60,834 bases of DNA from Gemmiger formicilis (GTDB lineage Bacteria; Bacillota; Clostridia; Oscillospirales; Ruminococcaceae), in assembly GCF_018784445.1 (NCBI RefSeq), contig NZ_WQOH01000029.1:1-60834 (forward strand). The letters are read 5' to 3'. The position numbers and the translations under genes were made by a program. Numbering within the stretch: the first letter of the stretch is position 1; every line of letters starts with the position of its first letter. Below are positions 1-7,492 of the stretch, piece after piece. The notes beneath the pieces were generated by a model. The model saw only the letters and a program-made list of their open reading frames with translations. It had not been told where the DNA came from and did not search any database.

Positions 1-51
1 GGCTGTTATGAAGCGCTTTTCGCGGCGTGTCCGCCGCGAAACAGCTTGATT

Positions 52-80
52 ATTATAGCAAGGAGTATGACTCTTGTCAA
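52..80 (-). promoter_or_regulatory. Consensus sigma-A promoter firing leftward out of the window
   Basis: On the minus strand TTGACA (80-75) is followed after exactly 17 bases by TATAAT (57-52). Both boxes match the sigma-A consensus perfectly. The transcript would start near position 45 and leave the window, so its gene is not visible. The same perfect architecture drives the tRNA genes at 9.4 kb, so a stable-RNA gene to the left is a reasonable guess. Confidence 0.8.
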
Positions 81-184
81 GGGCTGTTTTTGATTTTTTC
101 GACAAATTTTGAGAGTGATTTTTGGGCAAGGTGTATATTGGGGTGGTGGGTGGTGATAGGTACAAGGGGTTGCGATGGGAAGGT

Positions 185-343
185 GGGGCGGGCGGCATGT
201 ATGCCGCCCCTACATGGGCGACCTGGCGGGAGTAAGGGGCAATAAAGGCAATGTGCGGCGGAGGGGCAAGTCCCCTCCCTACAATATGGAAGATTAAATT
301 GCAGTAACGGCAAGGCGGATGGCCGGGCACGCCCGGCCCCTAC
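185..343. repeat. Cluster of GC-rich palindromes (REP-like remnants)
   Basis: The 470 bases before coaX contain no convincing gene. They hold three related GC-rich inverted repeats: 185-213 (GGCGGCAT..ATGCCGCC), about 258-282 (GGGGCAAGTCCCC) and 318-343 (GGCCGGGCACGCCCGGCC). The last belongs to the palindrome family flanking the transposase at 21.7-22.2 kb and ends in the typical CCCCTAC. Confidence 0.6.
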
Positions 344-410
344 CGAGTGGTAAATGGATACGTTTACGCTATATGTTTCAACATTGTTCGGCTGACGTTG
401 TGGAAAAGTC

Positions 411-439
411 TTGCAATTTGTACCTTATTATAATAGTAT
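411..439 (+). promoter_or_regulatory. Possible promoter of coaX
   Basis: TTGCAA (411-416), a 17-base spacer and TAGTAT (434-439) lie about 30 bases before the coaX ATG. An overlapping TATAAT at 429-434 has a poor spacer to the same -35. Assignment is tentative. Confidence 0.35.
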
Positions 440-470
440 AAAGACAATATGTTTGAAATGAGGTTTTCCC

Positions 471-1250
471 ATGATCCTGGCATTGAATATTGGCAACTCC
501 AACATTACGTTCGGCGGGTATACGCCGGACGGCAAGCTGGTGTTTTCGTCGCGGCTGTTTGCGGACACCGCACTGAGCAGCGATGAGCTGTTATATAAAA
601 TCGTAAATATGCTGGCCCTGTATGGGGCGGAGCCGCAGCAGATCACAGCGGTCATCTTTTCCAGCGTGGTGCCGGCGCTGACGCCGCGCCTGCGCGAGGC
701 CCTGCGCAAGATGTGCGAGTGCCAGATCATGGAGGTCGGCCCCGGGCTGAAAAGCGGGGTGCGTATCCGCATGGATAACCCGGCCCAGCTGGGCGGCGAG
801 CTGCTGTGCGCCATCGTGGGTGCGCTGCAGCACTGCACGCCACCTTGTGTGGTGGTGAACTTTGACACCGCCACCACGCTGCTGGCCGTGGATACCACCG
901 GTGCGCTGGTGGGCGGCGCGATTTTGCCCGGGCCGCAGTGCTCGCTGGGGGCGCTGATCCGCAACACGGCGCAGCTGCCCCAGGTGGAGCTGGAGGCCCG
1001 CCCCCGCAAGCTGCTGGGAACCAACACGGCGGACTGCCTGCACAGCGGCATCGTGTACGGCACGGCGGCCATGCTGGACGGCATGGTGGCGCAGATACGC
1101 GGTATGCTGGGGGCAAGCGAGGCCCCGGTCGTGGCGACAGGCACGCTGCCGGACAGTGTGCGTGCGGCCTGCACGACCGAAATACACTACCGTGAGACGC
1201 TGATTCTGGAAGGTTTGTATGTGATTTGGAAGAAGAATGCGCGGAAGTGA
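471..1250 (+). CDS. coaX: Type III pantothenate kinase family protein, acidic residues altered
   Basis: By family this would phosphorylate pantothenate, the first step of coenzyme A synthesis, in the cytosol. The 259-residue length, the GNSN loop near residue 8, DTATT near 132 and GGAILPG near 148 place it in the acetate/sugar kinase-like CoaX family. It departs from the family at key acids: the first-strand Asp (DIGNT) is Asn6, the GADR motif reads GGEL (Asp to Glu110, Arg to Leu), and DFGTATT reads NFDTATT (Asp to Asn130). It may be an unusual active enzyme or a pseudo-kinase. A GAGGTTTTCCC ribosome-binding stretch precedes the ATG. It is monocistronic or leads into the LTA-synthase-like gene downstream after a palindromic repeat. 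Confidence 0.8.
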   Translation: MILALNIGNSNITFGGYTPDGKLVFSSRLFADTALSSDELLYKIVNMLALYGAEPQQITAVIFSSVVPALTPRLREALRKMCECQIMEVGPGLKSGVRIRMDNPAQLGGELLCAIVGALQHCTPPCVVVNFDTATTLLAVDTTGALVGGAILPGPQCSLGALIRNTAQLPQVELEARPRKLLGTNTADCLHSGIVYGTAAMLDGMVAQIRGMLGASEAPVVATGTLPDSVRAACTTEIHYRETLILEGLYVIWKKNARK

Positions 1251-1257
1251 GTTATAA

Positions 1258-1355
1258 GGCTAAGGCTGGCGGAGCAGAGCCCCGCCCCTACGGTTCGCTA
1301 AAAGGGTAAGCTGCAATAATGATAAGGCTGAGGGCCGGGCATACCCGGCCCCTAC
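1258..1355. repeat. REP-like inverted pair between coaX and the sulfatase gene
   Basis: A degenerate left palindrome ending GCCCCGCCCCTACGG (about 1277-1292) is followed by a clear REP unit at 1330-1355 (GGCCGGGCATACCCGGCC, then CCTAC). The right unit overlaps the region just upstream of the next gene, which is one reason not to extend that gene to earlier start codons. Confidence 0.6.
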
Positions 1356-1438
1356 TTTATTTTTATAAATGGGTATGTTATAATGCACTATGTATATTTC
1401 TGTACAAATTCATAGAGAAAGGGCATTTATCATCACCC

Positions 1439-3325
1439 ATGCAACATTTTAAACAAATCAACTGGAAGAAATTTCTCTTACAGGGGGTACTCCCCTGCCT
1501 GCTGGCTGTGGCGGTCGGGTTTATCTCCCGCTATCAGCTGGAATTATCCGACGGCGTCACGCCCAGCTTTCTGCAATTGCAGTGGCCGCTCTACGCGCCG
1601 CTGAACGCCCTGACGGCCTTCTGCCTGACGCTGATCCTGTTTGCCGTGCTGGGCAAGTGGAGCCGCGCCACCGGCATTTCCGGCGCAGTGTTCACCGTTA
1701 TCGCGCTCATCAACTACTATACCCGCGACCTGCACGGTTCAGCGCTGATGCCCCAGGACATCTTAAACCTGGGCACCGCCGCTGAGGTCATGGGCAGCTA
1801 CACGCTGAAAATCACGAAAGACGTTGTGACCATCGCCCTGCTCTACCTGCCGATTCTGGCAATCGCCTTTGTGCAGGCACAGCTGGTCAAGGGCGCCCCC
1901 AAGCACGCCAGCTGGAAGATGCGCGGCGTGCGCATGGCGGGCAGTGCGCTGGGCGTGTTCCTCGTCATGTTCTTCGGCTACTTCGGGCCTGTGACCATCA
2001 AGCCCAAGACCACCTACGGCTGGGCGTGGCAGAACACCTACTACACCTACGGCTACCTGGCCGGAACCATCGAGGCCACGAGCCTGATGTCCGACCCCAT
2101 CATCGAACCAGAAAACTACACTGACACTGCCGTGCAGACCGCCGCACAGAAAGCCGGTGACTACGTGGCCCCCGCCAGCCCCGAGAGCGCCGAGGACTAC
2201 CCCGACGTCGTGCTGATCCTTTCCGAGAGCTTCTACGACTTTGACCTTGTGACCGACCTGCAGGTCGACACCGACATTATGCCGGTCACGAAAAACCTGC
2301 CCAACTCGGTCTACGGCCACACGATCAGCCCCCACGTGGGCGGCGGCACCAACTCGACCGAGTATGAGATGCTGACCTCCAACTCGCTGATCCTGATGCC
2401 CAGCATCACGCCGTTCAACTGGCTGAACCTGTACAACGCCAACAGCGTTGTCAGCTACCTGAAGGGCCTGGGCTACTCCACGATGGCCGCCCACCCCTAC
2501 ACCAACTCCAACTACCGCCGCGACTCTGCCTGGCTGGCCATGGGCTTTGACGAGACGCACTTCCAGGACGACTTCACGAGCCAGGAATACTATGGCAGCC
2601 GCCCCTACCAGACGGACTCCGCCACCTACCGGGATTGGGAGAAGATGTACGAGGCCATGCCCGAGGACAAGCCCCGGTTCAGCTTCTTAGTCTCCATCCA
2701 GAGCCACGGCGACTACGATATGAACGATGCTTCGCTGGATATTGTCCACGCGGGCACCGACTACGGCGAGTACGACGAGCTGATGAACGAGTACCTGAGC
2801 TGCATCAAGATGACCGACGCCGCCGTGCAGGAGCTGTGCGACTATTTCACCGAGCAGTACGAAAAGACCGGCCGCAAGGTCATTGTAGCCATGGCCGGCG
2901 ACCACGCGCCCAGCTTTGTCAAGCATGTGGCTGACGCGAGCTTTGCCGCCACCGACAACGATTTGCAGATTTTGGAGCGCAGCACACCGTTCTTCATCTG
3001 GGCGAACTACCCGCTGGAGCACACGGCCGCCGCCACCAGCACCACCGACCCGCTGAACCGCATGGACATGGTGATGCTGACCCCCACCCTGTTGCAGCAG
3101 GCCGGGCTGCCGCTGAGCGATTATTATAAGTATCTGCTGGAAATGAAGCACAACACGCCGGTCGTGACCGCCGCCAACGACTACATGAAGGTGGACGGCA
3201 CCACAGCCGAGTACGGCACAGACCCCGCGCTGGACGAGTGGGCCAAGGGCTACCTGGCGCTGGAATACAACAACATTGGTGTGCACGCCAAGCGTGACCA
3301 GAGCATTTTTACCCCCGCAGAATAA
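1439..3325 (+). CDS. LTA synthase family membrane sulfatase-fold protein
   Basis: This 628-residue protein looks like a lipoteichoic-acid-synthase-type glycerophosphotransferase or related membrane phosphatidyltransferase. It has an N-terminal block of about five membrane segments (residues about 14-210) followed by an extracellular alkaline phosphatase/sulfatase domain beginning at PDVVLILSESFYD. GGGTNSTEYEMLTSNS is the region that carries the catalytic Thr in LtaS enzymes, and AGDHAPSF is the later metal-binding motif. I start at ATG 1439 (MQHFKQINWKK) because the upstream in-frame extension would be read from the REP repeat and has no membrane or family signal. No flanking teichoic acid genes are present, so the substrate is unknown. 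The flippase at 5.1 kb may also belong to cell-surface synthesis. Confidence 0.8.
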   Translation: MQHFKQINWKKFLLQGVLPCLLAVAVGFISRYQLELSDGVTPSFLQLQWPLYAPLNALTAFCLTLILFAVLGKWSRATGISGAVFTVIALINYYTRDLHGSALMPQDILNLGTAAEVMGSYTLKITKDVVTIALLYLPILAIAFVQAQLVKGAPKHASWKMRGVRMAGSALGVFLVMFFGYFGPVTIKPKTTYGWAWQNTYYTYGYLAGTIEATSLMSDPIIEPENYTDTAVQTAAQKAGDYVAPASPESAEDYPDVVLILSESFYDFDLVTDLQVDTDIMPVTKNLPNSVYGHTISPHVGGGTNSTEYEMLTSNSLILMPSITPFNWLNLYNANSVVSYLKGLGYSTMAAHPYTNSNYRRDSAWLAMGFDETHFQDDFTSQEYYGSRPYQTDSATYRDWEKMYEAMPEDKPRFSFLVSIQSHGDYDMNDASLDIVHAGTDYGEYDELMNEYLSCIKMTDAAVQELCDYFTEQYEKTGRKVIVAMAGDHAPSFVKHVADASFAATDNDLQILERSTPFFIWANYPLEHTAAATSTTDPLNRMDMVMLTPTLLQQAGLPLSDYYKYLLEMKHNTPVVTAANDYMKVDGTTAEYGTDPALDEWAKGYLALEYNNIGVHAKRDQSIFTPAE

Positions 3326-3340
3326 CTGGGAGGAATCCGT

Positions 3341-4051
3341 ATGACAGGTCTTAGACGAACCCTGCGCGACCGCGGCGGCTTTACGCTGGTGGAGCTGGTG
3401 GTGGTGCTGGTGATTTTGGGCATAGCGGCGAGCTTTGCCGTGCCCGCGCTGACCGGGTACATTGACACCAGCAAGGAGAAAAAGGCCGTCAGTGAGGCGC
3501 AGGCGTGCGTGATGGCGGCGACCCGGTTGGGTGCGGCCCAGTATGCCAAGGTGCAGCAGCACAATGTAAATGTACCGCTCAACAGCGGCGCAGGCGCGGC
3601 AAAGGATGACAGCCTGGACAACTGGGCACCTGTGGACGGGCAATCGGCACCCGAAATCACCGGCGGTGACGTGGCCCTGACCGAAGGCAGCGGCCAATAT
3701 TTGCTGCACGTAACGGACGCACCGGCAGGCAGCTTTCCCGGGGATGTTTCGGCCTTTACAACGGCGGCCGAGGTGGACGGCAGCGTCAAAACGCTGACCT
3801 TCAACAGCAACGGCCAGCTGCTCTACCTGGTCTACACCAGCACCGACGGCATCCAGGTCGTCTACACGAACAGCGGCAGCAAGGCCAGTGTGAAGAACGA
3901 TGATGATTTTGTAGCCGTTCCGACACCGAAAGCGACGGATGCCCTCACAGGCCAGTCAGACGAAGAAAAATCTTATACAGGAACCGACAAAGAAAATAAA
4001 GTCCACAAAAATTGGTACCAGGTCGGCAAAAACAAGTACACCATAGAATAA
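3341..4051 (+). CDS. Prepilin-type N-terminal methylation domain protein
   Basis: This is a 236-residue type IV pilin / pseudopilin-like protein. Residues 12-35 carry the class III signal (GGFTLVELVVVLVILGI): cleavage between Gly and Phe, methylatable Phe, Glu at +5, then a hydrophobic helix. The rest is a globular secreted domain with a Lys/Asp-rich tail. A strong GGGAGG site lies at 3328-3334, 15 bases after the preceding stop, so it is probably co-transcribed with the sulfatase gene. There is no prepilin peptidase, ATPase or platform gene in the window, so it is an orphan whose assembly partners must lie elsewhere. It is followed directly by a terminator. Confidence 0.85.
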   Translation: MTGLRRTLRDRGGFTLVELVVVLVILGIAASFAVPALTGYIDTSKEKKAVSEAQACVMAATRLGAAQYAKVQQHNVNVPLNSGAGAAKDDSLDNWAPVDGQSAPEITGGDVALTEGSGQYLLHVTDAPAGSFPGDVSAFTTAAEVDGSVKTLTFNSNGQLLYLVYTSTDGIQVVYTNSGSKASVKNDDDFVAVPTPKATDALTGQSDEEKSYTGTDKENKVHKNWYQVGKNKYTIE

Positions 4052-4071
4052 CTCTGTTTAATGCCACAACG

Positions 4072-4115
4072 CCCCTTGCATGGCTGTCATGCAAGGGGTG
4101 TTGTTTATTTTTCTT
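4072..4115 (+). terminator. Rho-independent terminator
   Basis: A perfect 11-base stem CCCCTTGCATG / CATGCAAGGGG (4072-4082 with 4088-4098) with a 5-base loop is followed by a T-rich run. It ends the sulfatase/pilin transcript. Confidence 0.85.
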
Positions 4116-4148
4116 GTTTTCCAGGGTACGTTCAGCCTGCGGCAAACG

Positions 4149-4198
4149 CGCCCCTCATCCGGCCCTTTGGGCCACCTTCCCCCCTAAAAGGGGAAGGC
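4149..4198. repeat. Half-copy of the larger nested-palindrome repeat family
   Basis: Right half-unit: GCCCCTCATCCGGCC, a small hairpin, then CACCTTCCCCC...GGGGAAGGC. It abuts the stop of the nitroreductase gene at 4202. No left half is seen; the pilin terminator occupies that place. Confidence 0.65.
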
Positions 4199-4201
4199 TT
4201 T

Positions 4202-4951
4202 CTACTCAAACTCTTTCCAGTAGATCTCTGCGCTTCTGGTCATCTCCTGGGAAAAGTCGCTGGCGTATTTGCGGTTGCAAAAGGCGGTGACGGCTTTATC
4301 AAAGTCGTAGTCGGGCTGGCCGTTGGCGGCGGCGCGGGCGGTGAAGTCGGCGCGCAGCTCGTCGGGGGTGCGGTCGCGGTAGGTGTTCTCGCAGACGACG
4401 GCGGCCTCGGCAAAGCGGGCGGGCTTGGGACGGCGCTGCTGCTGTTCGGTCGGGCGGCCAAACACCAGCATACAGGCGGGCACCACAAAATCCGGCAGGT
4501 GCAGTGCGTCCCGCATGGCCTCGACGTTCTCGATGACGTCGCCAATGTAGCAGCTGCCGATGCCCATAGATTCCGCGGCGACGACGGCGTTCTGCGCGGC
4601 GATGCAGGTGTCGGCCATAGCCAGCATCAAATCGCCCGCGCCGGGCTTGCGCACGTCCTCGATGCCTGCCGCATGGTAGGCGTTCAGCCAGCGGCGGCAG
4701 TCGGCCAGGAACACCAGTACCAGCGGCGCTTTGGCGATGAACGGCTGGTGGTCGCACAGGTCCGCCAGCGTGGCTTTCAGCGCCGGGTCGGTGATATCCA
4801 GAATCGTGTACAGCTGCTGATTGCCCGCCGTGGGTGCCTGGAACGCTGCGTGTAAAATGGCCCCGCGCTCGTCGGCGGTGATGGGGTCGCCGGTGAACAC
4901 CCGGACGCTTTTGCGGGCGGTGAGGGCGGAGAGGATAGCGTTGTTTTCCAT
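4202..4951 (-). CDS. Nitroreductase family protein (FMN-dependent)
   Basis: A 249-residue NfsA/nitroreductase-like flavoenzyme, predicted to use NAD(P)H and FMN to reduce nitro or quinone-type substrates in the cytosol. Residues 13-18 (RKSVRVF) and the region ILHAAFQAPTAGNQQ match the FMN-binding N terminus (RRSxRxF...ApSaxNxQ). MGIGSCYIGD near 131 is the conserved glycine-rich FMN segment. I start at ATG 4951 (MENNAIL) with AAGGAG just upstream; longer starts would read through a repeat element. It stands alone between two repeat elements, so context does not define a substrate. Confidence 0.85.
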   Translation of the reverse strand: MENNAILSALTARKSVRVFTGDPITADERGAILHAAFQAPTAGNQQLYTILDITDPALKATLADLCDHQPFIAKAPLVLVFLADCRRWLNAYHAAGIEDVRKPGAGDLMLAMADTCIAAQNAVVAAESMGIGSCYIGDVIENVEAMRDALHLPDFVVPACMLVFGRPTEQQQRRPKPARFAEAAVVCENTYRDRTPDELRADFTARAAANGQPDYDFDKAVTAFCNRKYASDFSQEMTRSAEIYWKEFE

Positions 4952-4966
4952 AATAAGCTCCTTTAA

Positions 4967-5113
4967 GCCTTCCCCCCGGGGGGGAAGGTGGCGCCGCAGC
5001 GCCGGATGAGGGGCAGCCTTCCGGCGGCAACCCATAAGCGGATCAGTACCGCAAGCTTGCCCCTCATCCGTCTGTGGTCGGGGCCACAGACACCTTCCCC
5101 CGAGGGGGAAGGC
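4967..5113. repeat. Large nested-palindrome element (about 147 bp)
   Basis: Outer arms GCCTTCCCCCCGGGGGGGAAGG and its counterpart ending CCCCCGAGGGGGAAGGC enclose inner CGGATGAGGGGC / GCCCCTCATCCG arms with a variable centre. It separates the nitroreductase and flippase genes. Confidence 0.75.
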
Positions 5114-5122
5114 AAATTAAAA

Positions 5123-6556
5123 TCAATTTTTCCGTTTCTTCAAAAACTTCCCGATCAGCGTATCCAGCATGCTCAGCACCTCGCGGATGTTCATGACGCA
5201 GACCACCGCGGTGATGCCTACCACCGGCAGGGCCCAGCGCTCCAGGTTCATCATGCACCAGATCTCGCCCAGCACCAGCGCCAGGTTCAGCACCAGCCAC
5301 GCGGGGTGGAAGTCTATTTCCAGCAGCCCGCGTGTGGAGTAGGCGCGCAGCAGGAACACCAGCATCAGGCTCAGGAAGCTGGCCAGGGTGACGCCCCACG
5401 GCCCCCAATGTAGAATGAACAGGTAGTTCAGAATCAGGTTCAGCACCGCGCCCGCCAGCATCGTGAACAGCGACCCGGTCGACCGCTTATACACGACGTA
5501 GATGCTGTTCAAAAACTGGTTCAGGCAGGTCAGCATCGAGCAGAGCGTCAGGAACGGCACGAACGTCCAGGCGTCGAAATATTCGGCCTTGAACACCCTC
5601 ATGAGCACCTGGCACAGCATGATGATACCCGCCACGCAGCAGAACAAAACGCTGGCATACACGCGGAAAATTTTGGAGAAAAACGCCTCGCGGTCGGTCT
5701 CCTCGGTCACGGCGGAGAGCTGCCATGCCTCGTAGAAGATGCTGCCCAGGATCGTGATGATCTGCGGCAGGAAGTACCCCGCCGACAGCAGGCCGACCCA
5801 GTGGTTGCCACTGCGGCCGCCATAGTTCTCGCACATGCCCTGCACAAAGAACATATCGCTGGCGTTGATGATCCAAAAGCTGATGGACGCCGGGATCATC
5901 GGCAGGCAGTAGCGCAGCATATCCTTCCACAGCGCCGTGTTGAACGCTTTGGGTTTGAAGTACCGCCAGCACCCACCCGCGATGAACACAAACACCATGG
6001 ATGTCAAATCAGCCAGCGCGTTTGCCAGCAAAAAGCCGGTCGCACCCATTTTAAACACGCTGAGGAACAAGAGATAATACAGCAGCAGGCTCAGCGTCGT
6101 CAGCACGCCGTCTATCGCCACCAGCCGGTTCAGCATCCGCGCGCGGATGAACTGGGTACACAGCGTGCGCAGGCAGCTTGCCAGCACGCAAAGGTACAAA
6201 AAGCCCAGATATTCCGCCGCATTGGGTATCAGCCGCACCAGCGGCATGGCCAGCAGCAGCACCACAAAGCCCAGGCTGATCGTAGCCGCACCGTTGACGA
6301 ACACGCTGGATTTGTCGGTTTCCTTATCCAGGCCAAACCTGATGACCGCGTAGGCCACGCCCAGGCTGACCACCGGGATGAGCAGGTTGGTGGCCTGCTG
6401 CAAAAGGCTCGACACGCCCATGACGTCCGGCGAGTCCAGCGCGTAGCTCAAGTAAGGCCGGATGAAGAAGCTGAGCAGCTTGGAGCTGAAGTTGGAGATG
6501 GCAAACAACAGCGTATTGCTGACAAGCGTCGTGTATTTTTTCTGTGGAGATGGCAA
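5123..6556 (-). CDS. Polysaccharide biosynthesis / MATE-like flippase (MVF superfamily)
   Basis: A 477-residue, very hydrophobic protein with about 12-14 membrane helices, resembling Wzx-type O-unit or lipid-linked oligosaccharide flippases. It opens with a short basic tail and FAISNFSSKLLSFFIRPYLS, the typical first helix with conserved N, K and R. It ends with a basic cytosolic tail. I choose TTG 6556 (LPSPQKKYTT), because GGGAGG lies 8 bases upstream; the in-frame ATG 150 bases further up would start inside a repeat element. Glycosyltransferase genes are not adjacent, so the cargo is unknown. The LTA-synthase-like gene 1.8 kb away is another envelope gene. Confidence 0.85.
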   Translation of the reverse strand: MPSPQKKYTTLVSNTLLFAISNFSSKLLSFFIRPYLSYALDSPDVMGVSSLLQQATNLLIPVVSLGVAYAVIRFGLDKETDKSSVFVNGAATISLGFVVLLLAMPLVRLIPNAAEYLGFLYLCVLASCLRTLCTQFIRARMLNRLVAIDGVLTTLSLLLYYLLFLSVFKMGATGFLLANALADLTSMVFVFIAGGCWRYFKPKAFNTALWKDMLRYCLPMIPASISFWIINASDMFFVQGMCENYGGRSGNHWVGLLSAGYFLPQIITILGSIFYEAWQLSAVTEETDREAFFSKIFRVYASVLFCCVAGIIMLCQVLMRVFKAEYFDAWTFVPFLTLCSMLTCLNQFLNSIYVVYKRSTGSLFTMLAGAVLNLILNYLFILHWGPWGVTLASFLSLMLVFLLRAYSTRGLLEIDFHPAWLVLNLALVLGEIWCMMNLERWALPVVGITAVVCVMNIREVLSMLDTLIGKFLKKRKN

Positions 6557-6587
6557 GGTGTGTACCTCCCTTTTGGGTAGATTCTTT

Positions 6588-6726
6588 GGCTTCCCCTTGG
6601 GGGGAAGCTGCCGCCCGCAGGCGGCTGATGAGGGGCAGGTCTGCCGCTGTTGCCCCTTTCCCGGGCGGCATCCATAAACACGCCCCTCATCCGGCCTTAC
6701 GGCCACCTTCCCCCCAGGGGGAAGGC
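6588..6726. repeat. Large nested-palindrome element (about 139 bp)
   Basis: Left half GGCTTCCCCTTGGGGGGAAG, then GCCGCCCGCAGGCGGC, then TGATGAGGGGC. Right half GCCCCTCATCCGGCC...CCCCCCAGGGGGAAGGC. It fills the gap between the flippase and YgjP-like genes. Confidence 0.75.
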
Positions 6727-6737
6727 TTTTACGGCCG

Positions 6738-7304
6738 TCACCGCATTTTCAACAACTTTTCCCTCTGTTTATAATCCGGCATGACCCTTGCTACGGCCGC
6801 CCAAAACGCCGGGCTGTGGTCCGGGTGGGCAAAATGGCAAAATTCATGTACGACCACATATTCCTGCGCCGCCAGCGGCATCACACAGAGCCGCCGCGCA
6901 AAGGCCAGCGTGCCGGTGCGCAGGCTGCACGACCCCCAGCGGGTGGTCATGTCCCGCACGGCGATTTTTGGCATATGCCCGCCCGGGCAGCTGGCCGCAA
7001 ACTGCGGATAGTATACCCGGCAAAGCGCCTGCATATGGGCCAGTGCGTCTGCCTTTGCGGGCAGCTCGGGGCGCTCGGCCTCCTCGCGCTCGCGCCGGAC
7101 GGCGGCCCGGGCCTGTGCGCTGCGCACCCAATCGGCCCGTGCGGCCACAAAGGCATCCACATAGCTTACCGGCACCCGCACCGCCGCACTGGCCGCCACG
7201 GAACCATCGGCCCGCACGCGCAGGTTGATATTGCGCACCCGCCGCCGCGTCAGTGTGTAGGCAATGCCCCCCGCCGTGCGTTGCTGCACCTTTTGTGCCG
7301 CCAA
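6738..7304 (-). CDS. YgjP-like (DUF45/M48-type) metallopeptidase domain protein
   Basis: A 188-residue cytosolic protein of the YgjP/DUF45 family, zinc metallopeptidase-like and related to SprT/WLM folds. The zinc motif HEFCH is at residues 153-157 within VVVHEFCHFAHPDHSPAFW, and the usual upstream block TTRWGSCS is at 120-127. The C terminus MPDYKQRE is also characteristic. I choose TTG 7304 as start: AAGGGGGCGG lies 7 bases before it, and the protein then begins close to the family's normal N terminus. Upstream in-frame ATG starts would add about 56 unrelated residues. Biological substrates of the family are poorly known. Confidence 0.8.
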   Translation of the reverse strand: MAAQKVQQRTAGGIAYTLTRRRVRNINLRVRADGSVAASAAVRVPVSYVDAFVAARADWVRSAQARAAVRREREEAERPELPAKADALAHMQALCRVYYPQFAASCPGGHMPKIAVRDMTTRWGSCSLRTGTLAFARRLCVMPLAAQEYVVVHEFCHFAHPDHSPAFWAAVARVMPDYKQREKLLKMR

Positions 7305-7492
7305 ACTGCCGCCCCCTTTTTTATAAAGAATATATGCAATATTGTACACGCATTTGTGCCAAAGTGCAAGCAAAAAGGCGGACACGCCGCCCGCCTGAAA
7401 TTTTTTCGCATTTGTCTTAACTTTTCGCCGCCGTGCCCCTATATAGAGAGTGAACCTACTGATAAGCTGCAAACAGAAAGGACGTATTTGCT

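Noticed and set aside
1319-1438. Earlier start of the LTA-synthase-like gene
   Set aside because: The extra 40 residues derive from a REP palindrome and the leader; ATG 1439 directly precedes the first membrane segment.
6557-6706. ATG start of the flippase 50 codons upstream
   Set aside because: The extension is translated repeat sequence; TTG 6556 has a strong ribosome-binding site and gives the family N terminus.
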